A stretch of DNA of 64,000 bases from G963704535 sp963704535 (GTDB lineage Bacteria; Chloroflexota; Chloroflexia; Chloroflexales; Roseiflexaceae), in assembly GCA_963704535.1 (NCBI GenBank), contig OY969916.1, forward strand, positions 1,240,001-1,304,000, given 5' to 3'. Of the stretch, positions 27,366 to 35,434 are shown in pieces. A program made the position numbers and the translations under genes. The notes beneath the pieces are model-generated. The model saw only the letters and a program-made list of their open reading frames with translations, was not told the origin of the DNA and did no database searches. The first letter of the stretch is position 1. Each line of letters begins with the position of its first letter.

Positions 27366-27947
27366 ATGAAGACCCGTGAACGCATCCTGGCCACTGCCCT
27401 ACAGCTCTTCAATCAGTCAGGGACTGCGCCGGTCTCGACCAATCATATCGCCGACGCCCTCGGCATCAGCCCAGGCAACCTGTATTACCATTTCCGCAAC
27501 AAAGAGGAGATCATTCGTGCCCTCTTCGAGCAGCAATTTGCGCGCTGGGACGAAGGCTACGCATTCCCTCAAGACCGCATGCCCACGCTGGCCGATCTAC
27601 AGCAACTGGTGCGCATCAGCTTCATCACTGCCTGGGAATACCGCTTTATCTACCGTGAGCTGATCGCGCTGCTCCGCCGCGACGAGCAGCTCCACCACCG
27701 CTGGGTCGAGATTCGCGCCCGCGGCTTTGCGGGCTTCCGCGAGCTTGTGGACCTGTTTGTTGCCGCCGGGGTGTTGCGTACCCCAGGTGATCCATCAGTC
27801 GTGACTCGCCTGGCCGAGCTGGTCTGGCTGATCAGCGAGTTCTGGCTGGCGAGCGTCGAGGTGAGCGGGGAGACCGTGGATGCCGCCCAGATGGAGCGTG
27901 GGGTTGGGCTGATGCTCCAGGTGCTGGACCCGTTCATCGTCAGCTAG
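27366..27947 (+). CDS. TetR/AcrR family transcriptional regulator
   Basis: 193 aa. The N-terminal helix-turn-helix (about residues 4-50) reads TRERILATALQLFNQSGTAPVSTNHIADALGISPGNLYYHFRNKEEI, the usual TetR signature. The C-terminal all-helical ligand and dimer domain carries FITAWEYRFIYRELIALLRRD. ATG 27366 is preferred over the GTG three bases earlier, with GGAG at 27355-27358. Divergent from the P-type ATPase gene with 171 bp between starts, so it likely controls itself and perhaps the ATPase. The ligand is unknown. Confidence 0.92.
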   Translation: MKTRERILATALQLFNQSGTAPVSTNHIADALGISPGNLYYHFRNKEEIIRALFEQQFARWDEGYAFPQDRMPTLADLQQLVRISFITAWEYRFIYRELIALLRRDEQLHHRWVEIRARGFAGFRELVDLFVAAGVLRTPGDPSVVTRLAELVWLISEFWLASVEVSGETVDAAQMERGVGLMLQVLDPFIVS

Positions 27948-28124
27948 ATCGTAGAACCCCACAGGCAACCCCGATCGGGCACGCGCTCCGCCACTCACGG
28001 CGCGCCTGGGGAAGGCGCTCAGGCGCAAGGCATCCCCAGGCGTTACGTTCACCTCTTCCTCAGTATCCTCCTGATTGCACTCGCCACGCTTGTTTCGAGT
28101 TGTGGCCAGCACCGGCCAAGCGTC

Positions 28125-28153
28125 TTGACAAGAAAAGAAATGTATGTTATCGT
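28125..28153 (+). promoter_or_regulatory. LacI-gene promoter
   Basis: A perfect TTGACA at 28125-28130 and TATCGT at 28148-28153 with 17-bp spacing. The upstream spacer 27948-28124 shows no gene. Start of transcription would be near 28160, at the edge of the first operator. Confidence 0.65.
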
Positions 28154-28165
28154 CGCCCATAGTTA

Positions 28166-28207
28166 CTTACACGTGTAAGGTTATACGTGACGAACTACAC
28201 GTGTAAG
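28166..28207. promoter_or_regulatory. Twin LacI-type operators
   Basis: CTTACACGTGTAAG (28166-28179) is a perfect 14-bp palindrome. A near copy CTACACGTGTAAG lies at 28195-28207, centres 28 bp apart. Both sit between the promoter and the lacI-type start, with a central CG as usual for LacI/PurR-type sites. They fit autorepression. Confidence 0.75.
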
Positions 28208-28249
28208 CGAACAGCATTCCTTCTAACTCCCCCTTTTCCAGACTGTAAA

Positions 28250-29296
28250 ATGATGAAACGACCGACACAAGTTGATGTAGCTCGGTTAGCCGGGGTTTCA
28301 AGAGCTACTGTTTCTTATGTACTGAACCGCCAAACTGGTGGCCGGGTGCCTATTTCTGAAGAGACTCGTCAGCGGGTACTAGAGGCTATAGCGGAGTTAG
28401 ACTATGTGCCGGACGCCAGTGCCCAGGCGTTACGATCAGGCAGCACAAAAACGATTGGCCTGATCATACCGGATATTCACAATCCCCATTTTTGGGAGGT
28501 CGCCGATGGTGTAGAGCAGGCAGCTTCTGCCGCCGGTTACCACATCCTCCTATCGAGCATTCCACCTGAAAAGAAATATGCGGAAGATATTTTCAAAGAC
28601 CTGTCCCACCGGCGCATCGATGGGTTAATCATGGTGCCAAGTTTTATTTACCAATCAGAGGAGGCCCAGAAAACCCTGGCATACCTCCTTGAACGGCGCG
28701 TCCCAGTCGTGGGCATCATGGCCGAGCACAGTGAGGCAAATTACAATATAGATCGGGTCATCTCTGATTATCGAAACACAACCTTAGAGGTAATGACACA
28801 CTTGTTGTCATTGCAGCACCGGCGGATCGGTTTCATCTATGGGATCGCCGTGCCGGATTTGGGAGCAGACCGTTTGGTTGCCTATCGGGAAAGCTTGCAA
28901 GCTGCCAACTTGCCCCTTGATCCCGACCTGGTCGTTCAATGCGGGCCAACCATTGAAGATAGCTACCAGGCCACCCGACAGTTGCTTGAATTGTCATCTC
29001 GCCCTACCGCGTTGCTGGTCATTAATGATCTTCTGGCCATTGGCGCGTTGCGAGCAATCAGAGATTTAAACCTGAATGTGCCTCAAGATGTTTCTTTATT
29101 CGGTTATGACGATATTCCACTGGCGAAATATCTGATACCCCGGCTAAGCACCGCTTCCAAAGATGGGGAAAAAATGGGGCGTGAAGCAACCCGGCTGTTG
29201 TTGGATCGCTTGCAAGACCCCGACCAGCCACGCCAGGAAATCAGGCTTCCGGCGCGCTTGATCTTCCGGGAGTCCACTGGGCCGGCCCCATTTTGA
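28250..29296 (+). CDS. LacI family transcriptional regulator
   Basis: 348 aa. The helix-turn-helix TQVDVARLAGVSRATVSYVLN and hinge helix (ASAQALRSG) lie at residues 4-60, followed by a periplasmic-binding-like sugar sensor (TIGLIIPDIHNPHFWEV... to VSLFGYDDIPLAKYLIP...). ATG 28250 is chosen because the longer frame would place the operators in coding sequence. It lies just upstream of sugar ABC transporter genes and a rhamnosidase, so it probably controls uptake and use of rhamnose-containing saccharides. GC and codon choice look lower than in the flanking genes, as in the GH78 gene, which fits shared transfer. Confidence 0.92.
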   Translation: MMKRPTQVDVARLAGVSRATVSYVLNRQTGGRVPISEETRQRVLEAIAELDYVPDASAQALRSGSTKTIGLIIPDIHNPHFWEVADGVEQAASAAGYHILLSSIPPEKKYAEDIFKDLSHRRIDGLIMVPSFIYQSEEAQKTLAYLLERRVPVVGIMAEHSEANYNIDRVISDYRNTTLEVMTHLLSLQHRRIGFIYGIAVPDLGADRLVAYRESLQAANLPLDPDLVVQCGPTIEDSYQATRQLLELSSRPTALLVINDLLAIGALRAIRDLNLNVPQDVSLFGYDDIPLAKYLIPRLSTASKDGEKMGREATRLLLDRLQDPDQPRQEIRLPARLIFRESTGPAPF

Positions 29297-29297
29297 T

Positions 29298-29331
29298 GAG
29301 AAGCTGTCTGAAAAGGGGGAGTTTGAGGGGG
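29298..29331. repeat. Half copy of the TGTCTGAAA palindromic element
   Basis: GAGAAGCTGTCTGAAAAG followed by GGGAGTTTGAGGGGG matches one arm of the 65-nt palindrome at 17148, but the second arm is missing. It begins two bases after the LacI stop. Probable deletion remnant. Confidence 0.65.
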
Positions 29332-29393
29332 AAGCATTGAAGCCATTATCAAAACGTCGACCAACCAGATTGTCCGGGGAAAGAAGCTTCCTT

Positions 29394-30368
29394 ATGGGCA
29401 AGATGCCCAGCATCGTCAAGTTTCTCAGGCGCAACGCCGTCGCCTATATGTTCCTCGCGCCGTGGCTCCTGGGTTTCCTGGTACTTACGCTTTACCCAAT
29501 GCTCTATTCGCTGTGGCTCGGTTTCACGGATTATGACTTCACCAAGCCCGATTCGACGCAATGGATCGGGATTGGCAACTATGTGAAAATGTTCGGGCCG
29601 CTGTTCGGGCTGTCCGAGTTCACCACGTCCACGGGTGAGGTGATGCGCGTAGACCCGTACTACCTGAAGTCGCTGTCCGTGACGTTTACCTATGTGTTCG
29701 TGTCCGTGCCGCTGAAGCTGATCTTCGCGCTCGCTGTGGCGATGCTGATGAATCAGAAACTGCGGGGGGTGCCGTTTTACCGCGCCGTGTACTATATCCC
29801 CACGCTCCTCGGCGGCTCGGTGGCCATCGCGGTGCTGTGGAGGAAGCTGTTCGAGAAAGACGGCCTGGTGAACGGCGTACTGGAAGCCATCGGCTTTACC
29901 AACCTTCCCGGCTGGATCACCAACCCCAAGTACGCGCTCTGGACGCTCATTCTGCTGTCGGTGTGGCAGTTCGGCTCGTCGATGATTATCTTCCTCGCCG
30001 GGCTGAAGCAAATTCCGGAGGAGTATTACGAGGCGGCCAGCGTGGACGGCGCGAACAAGGTGCGGCAGTTCTTCGCCATAACCATCCCCTTGCTCTCGCC
30101 GGTGATTCTGTTCAACCTGGTCATACAGATGATCGGCGCGTTCCAGGCGTTCACCCAGGCCTATATCATCGGCGGCGGCAGGGGCGGCGTGCTCAACTCT
30201 ACGCTGTTCTATACCCTCCACCTGTATATCCAGGGATGGACATACCACGAGATGGGGTACGCGTCCGCTATGGCGTGGGTGCTGCTGCTCATTATCGGGG
30301 TGCTCACGGCGATTGTCTTCAGATCATCGAGACTTCTGGGTGTCATATGGGACCGGGGAATAACATGA
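29394..30368 (+). CDS. Sugar ABC transporter permease 1 (MalF/UgpA-like)
   Basis: About 324 aa inner-membrane subunit of a carbohydrate (CUT1) importer. Six or so hydrophobic helices (AYMFLAPWLLGFLVLTLYPMLYSLWLGF, SVPLKLIFALAVAMLMN and others) and the EAA loop EEYYEAASVDGANKVRQFFAITIPLLSP that docks the ATPase. The start could be ATG 29394 or 29403; no strong ribosome site separates them. The ATPase subunit is not in this window and is probably shared, as is common for CUT1 systems. The next permease gene overlaps its stop (ATGA). It is intact, unlike the two following genes. Confidence 0.88.
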   Translation: MGKMPSIVKFLRRNAVAYMFLAPWLLGFLVLTLYPMLYSLWLGFTDYDFTKPDSTQWIGIGNYVKMFGPLFGLSEFTTSTGEVMRVDPYYLKSLSVTFTYVFVSVPLKLIFALAVAMLMNQKLRGVPFYRAVYYIPTLLGGSVAIAVLWRKLFEKDGLVNGVLEAIGFTNLPGWITNPKYALWTLILLSVWQFGSSMIIFLAGLKQIPEEYYEAASVDGANKVRQFFAITIPLLSPVILFNLVIQMIGAFQAFTQAYIIGGGRGGVLNSTLFYTLHLYIQGWTYHEMGYASAMAWVLLLIIGVLTAIVFRSSRLLGVIWDRGIT

Positions 30369-31211
30369 AAACCAATACGGTTGTCCGCCATACGTTGACC
30401 CATCTGTTCATCATCGCCCTGGGGCTGTTTATGATCTACCCCGTCTCTGGATGATTGTCAGTTCGTTCAAGCCCAACAATATGATCTTCAGCGACCCGGG
30501 GCTCATACCGAAAGCCGTGACCATTGAAAACTACATCTCCGGGTGGAAAGGCTATGCGGGTGCGACTTTCGGGAGGTTCTTCGCAAACTCGCTGATACAT
30601 GTGCATAGTAGCTGTCGTCGGGAACCTGATCGCCTGCACAATGGCGGCGTACGCGTTCGCGCGGCTCAAATTCGCGGGCAGGAACTTCTGGTTCGCAGTG
30701 ATGATGGTAACGCTGATGCTCCCCGGTCACGTCACGCTCGTGCCGCGCTATATCCTGTTCAACACCTTCGGCTGGGTGGGTACGTTCCTCCCGATCCTCG
30801 TGCCGAAATTCCTCGCGACGGACGCGTTCTTCGTATTTCTGCTGGTGCAGTTCATCCGCAGTCTGCCGAAAGAGCTCGAGGAGGCGGCGATCATCGATGG
30901 ATGCGCGAAAGCTCGGAGTATTCCTGCGGATCATCGTACCGCTCGCGACCCCCGCTCTGGTGACGACCGCGCTGTTCACCTTCCTGTGGACGTGGGACGA
31001 CTTTTTCAACCACCTGCTGTACCTGACAAGGCCGGAAATCTTCACGGTATCGAGGGCGCTGCGCACGTTCGTCGGCGACGCGGGGGCGGTATCCAATTGG
31101 GGCGGCGCGCTGGCGATGGCTTCGCTGTCTATGATTCCCGCCTTTATCCTGTTCTTCTCCCTGCAGAAATACTTCGTACAGGGTATCACGACCACGGGCA
31201 TAAAGGGTTAG
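30365..31211 (+). pseudogene. Sugar ABC transporter permease 2 (MalG/UgpE-like), broken by three frameshifts
   Basis: Pieces in successive frames rebuild one CUT1 permease: MKTNTVVRHTLTHLFIIALGLFMIYP, then MIVSSFKPNNMIFSDPGLIPKAVTIENYISGW, then NLIACTMAAYAFARLKFAGR...MLPGHVTLVPRYILF with ELEEAAIIDGCAK (EAA loop), then LGVFLRIIVPLATPALVTTALFTFLWTWDDFFNHLLYL. Frame changes fall near 30450, 30590 and 30905. Joined, it would be about 280 aa, normal for the family. Either real decay or consensus error; the high density here exceeds the rest of the window. Confidence 0.85.
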
Positions 31212-31309
31212 TCCAATAACAGGAGGAAATGACATATGAAATGATGACCAGAGACGTATTTCGGGTTTGTCCGCTGAAACTAGAATTACAGAAACAGGAG
31301 AATTCAAAG

Positions 31310-32626
31310 ATGAGAATATTCCGCACAATCATGCTCATGGCACTGCTCGCTGCGATGCTCGTGGCGTACATCCTGCCGATCGCGGCACAGACGACTCCGA
31401 CGCACTCCCCGCGTACACGGGCGGTCCTGCCGAGATCCGCATGGGTTGGTGGGGCAACGACGACCGCGCTGCCAGAACCCAAAAGGTTATCGATCTGTTC
31501 CAGGCTGCGTATCCCGATATCAAAGTCGCCGGCGAGCCCAATGGCGGCACGCCCGACCACTTCCAGATCATCGATACACAGCTTGCGGGCAACAACGCCC
31601 CCGACATTATCCAGTTCGGCGGCAACTGGCCCGATTACCAGCAGTACCTTGAACCGCTCAATGACTATCTCGGCAAACAGCTCCTGATCGACACCCCAGA
31701 GCGGTTTGACCAGACCGCGCTGATCCCCGCGACGGCGGCCGATGGCAATCTCTATGCCGTAAGCCTCGGCACGAACACGCCCATCCTGGTCTACAACAAG
31801 ACGATGATCGAGGCGGCGGGGGTCGAACTCCCGAAGGACAACCTGACGTGGGACGAGCTTCTCGCCTACGGCAGGGAGCTTAAGGCGAAACTCCCCGAGG
31901 GAGTCGCGCCCTTCGTGGACAACAGCACTAACACAGGCGAACTACCTTAGCTATTTCTACACGCAAGCAGGGTACCCCGATCTGGACTTTGGACGAAGGT
32001 GGCAAATCCTACGCGACGGTTGAGTCCGCCAAGAAATGGCTTCAGATGTGGGCGGATATGCGCGCGGAAGGGCTGATCCCCGACGCGGAGACCACCTACT
32101 ACCTACACCGAAGACGGGCCGGACAGCTCGGCGCTCGTGGCGGGCGAGGCGGCGATCGCTTTGGTTTGGAGCAACCAGGTGGCAGCCTATCAGGCAGCCA
32201 TGACCGACAAGCTCGGCATGACGACGCTCCCTGCGGGCGGCGAAAATGCGTACGCCATCCAGATGAGCCAGTATCTGGGCATCAACAAGGACAGCGAGAA
32301 CAAGGAAGCGGCGGCACTGTTCATCAACTTCTTCGTGACCAGCCCCGAGGCGGGCGCGATACTCCAAACCAATCGAGGCGTGCCTTCCTCGCCGGTCGTG
32401 CGTCAGGCAATTTCCGACGAAGCCACCGCGATTGACGCGGCGGTTTACAGGATCTACGACGCGATCAGCCGACCGCACGGTCCCGCAGGGTCCGAACCTC
32501 CCGAACGACCAGGAGTTTGTGAACGAGCTTGAGCTGATCGGTCAGCAGGTAGCGTATGGAGAGTCCACGGTTGACCAGGCCGCTGAGGACTTGCAGGCAT
32601 TGATCGAGCGTCTGGCGGTCAAGTAA
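31310..32626 (+). pseudogene. Extracellular sugar-binding protein of the ABC importer, broken by several frameshifts
   Basis: Secreted or lipid-anchored substrate-binding protein of the CUT1 importer. Start ATG 31310 has CAGGAG upstream and encodes a signal peptide (MRIFRTIMLMALLAAMLVAYILPIAAQ, given in part). Later frames give IRMGWWGNDDRAARTQKVIDLF, IIQFGGNWPDYQQYLEPLNDYL, VYNKTMIEAAG, then WADMRAEGLIPDAE, EAAIALVWSNQVAAYQAAM and PNDQEFVNELELIGQQVAYGE. At least five frame changes are needed (near 31390, 31940, 31985, 32105 and 32470). Joined, it is about 435 aa, normal for the family. As with permease 2, decay versus sequencing error is open. Confidence 0.85.
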
Positions 32627-32710
32627 CTTCCGGCAAAAGTGGCGGTTACTAAAGGCGTGAGGTCTTACGACCCCGCGCCTTTATATTACCCGAATGAAAG
32701 GAAACGAGAC

Positions 32711-35434
32711 ATGCTTACCCCACACAAGCTTGTTTGTGAATACCTGGTCAATCCGATTGGCCTGGATGTGCGCCAGCCGCGCTTGAGTTGGCAGGCCAGC
32801 GCCCAGCATCGTGGCGCACGGCAGACGGCTTACCACATCCGGGTGGGCAAAAACCCGGCTGCGCTCGAAGATTCGGCAGCCGGCATTGTGTGGGATACGG
32901 GCAAAGTCCTGTCCGATCATTCGTTGCACATCCCGTACGCAGGTCCGGCGCTACAGCCTGGCCAGCGCTGCTATTGGCAGGTGCGGGTGTGGGATGAGAA
33001 CGATACGGCTTCGGTGTGGAGTAACAGCGCATATTGGGAGATCGGCTTACTGCATAGTAGCAACTGGCAAGCGGAGTGGATGACTCCGGATTGGGACGAA
33101 GACACACGCCGTCCGCAACCGGCTCCGCTGCTGCGCCGCACTGTTAAGGCCGGAAGCGCTCTTGTTACTGCCCGCATCTACGCCACCAGCCTGGGTGTCT
33201 ATGAGTTGCGGCTGAATGGCCGGCGTGTCGGTGAGGCCTTGCTGACCCCTGGTTGGACCAGCTATGACCATCGCCTGCAATACCAAACCTACGATGTGAC
33301 CAGCCTGATGCGCGAGGGTGACAATGTTTTGGGTGCCATGCTTGGCGACGGGTGGTATCGCGGTTATTTGGGCAACAAAGGACACCGCAACGTCTACGGT
33401 GACAGGTTGGCGCTCCTGCTGCAACTTCACCTCACCTACGCCGATGGCCGGGTCGAGATCATTGGCAGCGATGAGGCATGGCGGGCCACCTGCGGCCCCA
33501 TCCAAATGTCGGACCTCTACCTGGGCGAAACCTATGATGCCCGGCGTGAAAAACCGGGTTGGGATCAGGCCGGCTATGACGATAGCGATTGGTATGGCGT
33601 GCGCCGGCTCGACCATCCCAAAGAAATGATCGTGGCCCAGCTCGGCCCCTATATCCGCCGTCAAGAGCAGATTCAACCAGTGCGCCTCCTGCACTCGCCC
33701 AAAGGCGAGATCATTCTTGACTTTGGCCAAAATATGGTCGGTTGGGTTCAAATGCGCGTTCGTGGTCCGCAGGGTACCACTATTACCCTGCGTCACGCTG
33801 AGGTGTTGGACCAGCAGGGCAATCTCTATACCGAAAATCTACGCTCGGCGGATCAGATCACGCGCTATACCTTGAGCGGTCGTACAGATGCCGACGAGCT
33901 ATTTGAGCCATATTTTACCTTTCAAGGTTTTCAGTATGTAGCGGTGGAAGGATTCCCGTGTGAGCCGACCCGCGCTCATTTCACAGGCATTGTACTGCAT
34001 TCAGACACGCCGCTCACCGGCACGTTCGAATGCTCCAACCCGCTGATCAACCAGTTGCAACACAACATTGTCTGGGGGCAAAAAGGCAACTTTGTGGATG
34101 TGCCCACTGATTGCCCCCAACGTGATGAACGCCTGGGCTGGACCGGCGACACTCAGGTCTTCATCCGCACCGCCTGCTTTACCATGAACGTTGCTGCCTT
34201 TTTTACCAAATGGTTGCGTGACCTGAGTGCCGACCAACGAGCCGATGGTAGTGTGCCGTTTGTGGTGCCGGATGTCATAACCAAAATTCGCTCCGGCGAG
34301 GTACACGCACCCCGCGCTTCGGGGGCAGCCGCCTGGAGCGACGCCGCTGTGATCTGCCCGTGGACGATCTACCTCTGTTACGGCGACACTCGCCTGCTGG
34401 AAGAGCAATACGAGAGTATGGCCGGCTGGGTGAATTTCATGCGTCATCGAGCTGGCGATGACTATATCTGGCGGAACGATATCCAATTCGGCGACTGGCT
34501 CGATTATCGCGGGCAGGATGCCCGCAGGCCCGCTCCCGTGACCAACAACGAGTTAGTTGCCACAGCCTTTTACGCCTACAGTACTCACCTGCTGGCACAT
34601 GTGGCCCAGGTGTTAGGCAAAACGAGTGATGCAAAATGCTACGCTGACTTAGCACATAAAGTGAGAGCAGCCTTTAATGATGAGTTTGTGACACCCTCCG
34701 GACGGGTTGGCCCTAACACCCAAACGGCCTACGTGCTGGCGCTGCACTTCGATTTGCTGCCAGAGTCTATGCGTCCGCTGGCTATTGAACGTCTGGTGAA
34801 AGAGATACGTCAGGGTAACAATCACCTGACCACTGGCTTTGTGGGTACACCCTATTTGTGTCACGTTTTGAGCCGGTACGGCTACACGGATGTAGCGTAC
34901 GAGTTGCTCAATCGGGAGAGTTACCCTTCGTGGCTGTATCCTGTAAAACAGGGTGCTACGACGATTTGGGAGCGCTGGGATGGAATCAAGCCGGATGGCA
35001 GTTTTCAGGATGCCAGTATGAATTCGTTTAATCACTATGCGTATGGCGCCATCGGTGAGTGGTTGTATCGTGTTGTGGCGGGGATTGATCTGGACCCGAC
35101 TGAGCCGGGCTATAAGCGCATCCTTATTCAGCCCCGAACTGGTGGGCAATTGACCTATGTCAGCGCCGGTCTTGACTCGATGTATGGCAGGATCGAGTCA
35201 AAATGGATGCTTGAGGATGACGACTTCCAATTGGCTGTGACCATCCCACCCAATACTGAGGGTATTGTTCATCTGTTGGCTCAATCGGTTGAGGATATCG
35301 CCGAGCAGGGGCAGGCTTTGGACCAAGTGGAAGGTATTCGCGAGATTCGGCAGGAAGGTAAAACGGTTATTCTTACGTTAGGTTCCGGCCGTTATCACTT
35401 TAGAGTCTATATGTCGCAGGTGGCCCATTCATAG
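32711..35434 (+). CDS. Alpha-L-rhamnosidase, glycoside hydrolase family 78
   Basis: A 907-aa enzyme releasing terminal alpha-L-rhamnose from pectin side chains, flavonoids and saponins. Start ATG 32711 has AAAGGAAACGAG upstream. Order: Fn3-like N-terminal domain (LGLDVRQPRLSWQ-like and CYWQVRVWDEN), rhamnosidase N domain (SLGVYELRLNGRRVGEALLTPGWTSYDHRLQY), concanavalin-like domain, then the (alpha/alpha)6 catalytic domain with the signature DVPTDCPQRDERLGWTGDTQVF and TTIWERWDGI, carrying the conserved acidic residues, and a C-terminal beta domain. No signal peptide, so a cytoplasmic enzyme acting on imported oligosaccharides is likely. Lower GC than neighbours. Convergent with the helicase gene, overlapping it by six bases. 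Confidence 0.94.
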   Translation: MLTPHKLVCEYLVNPIGLDVRQPRLSWQASAQHRGARQTAYHIRVGKNPAALEDSAAGIVWDTGKVLSDHSLHIPYAGPALQPGQRCYWQVRVWDENDTASVWSNSAYWEIGLLHSSNWQAEWMTPDWDEDTRRPQPAPLLRRTVKAGSALVTARIYATSLGVYELRLNGRRVGEALLTPGWTSYDHRLQYQTYDVTSLMREGDNVLGAMLGDGWYRGYLGNKGHRNVYGDRLALLLQLHLTYADGRVEIIGSDEAWRATCGPIQMSDLYLGETYDARREKPGWDQAGYDDSDWYGVRRLDHPKEMIVAQLGPYIRRQEQIQPVRLLHSPKGEIILDFGQNMVGWVQMRVRGPQGTTITLRHAEVLDQQGNLYTENLRSADQITRYTLSGRTDADELFEPYFTFQGFQYVAVEGFPCEPTRAHFTGIVLHSDTPLTGTFECSNPLINQLQHNIVWGQKGNFVDVPTDCPQRDERLGWTGDTQVFIRTACFTMNVAAFFTKWLRDLSADQRADGSVPFVVPDVITKIRSGEVHAPRASGAAAWSDAAVICPWTIYLCYGDTRLLEEQYESMAGWVNFMRHRAGDDYIWRNDIQFGDWLDYRGQDARRPAPVTNNELVATAFYAYSTHLLAHVAQVLGKTSDAKCYADLAHKVRAAFNDEFVTPSGRVGPNTQTAYVLALHFDLLPESMRPLAIERLVKEIRQGNNHLTTGFVGTPYLCHVLSRYGYTDVAYELLNRESYPSWLYPVKQGATTIWERWDGIKPDGSFQDASMNSFNHYAYGAIGEWLYRVVAGIDLDPTEPGYKRILIQPRTGGQLTYVSAGLDSMYGRIESKWMLEDDDFQLAVTIPPNTEGIVHLLAQSVEDIAEQGQALDQVEGIREIRQEGKTVILTLGSGRYHFRVYMSQVAHS

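Noticed and set aside
28187..28249. Longer start for the LacI protein at GTG 28187
   Set aside because: It would include the second operator and repeat-derived sequence; the helix-turn-helix begins only after ATG 28250.
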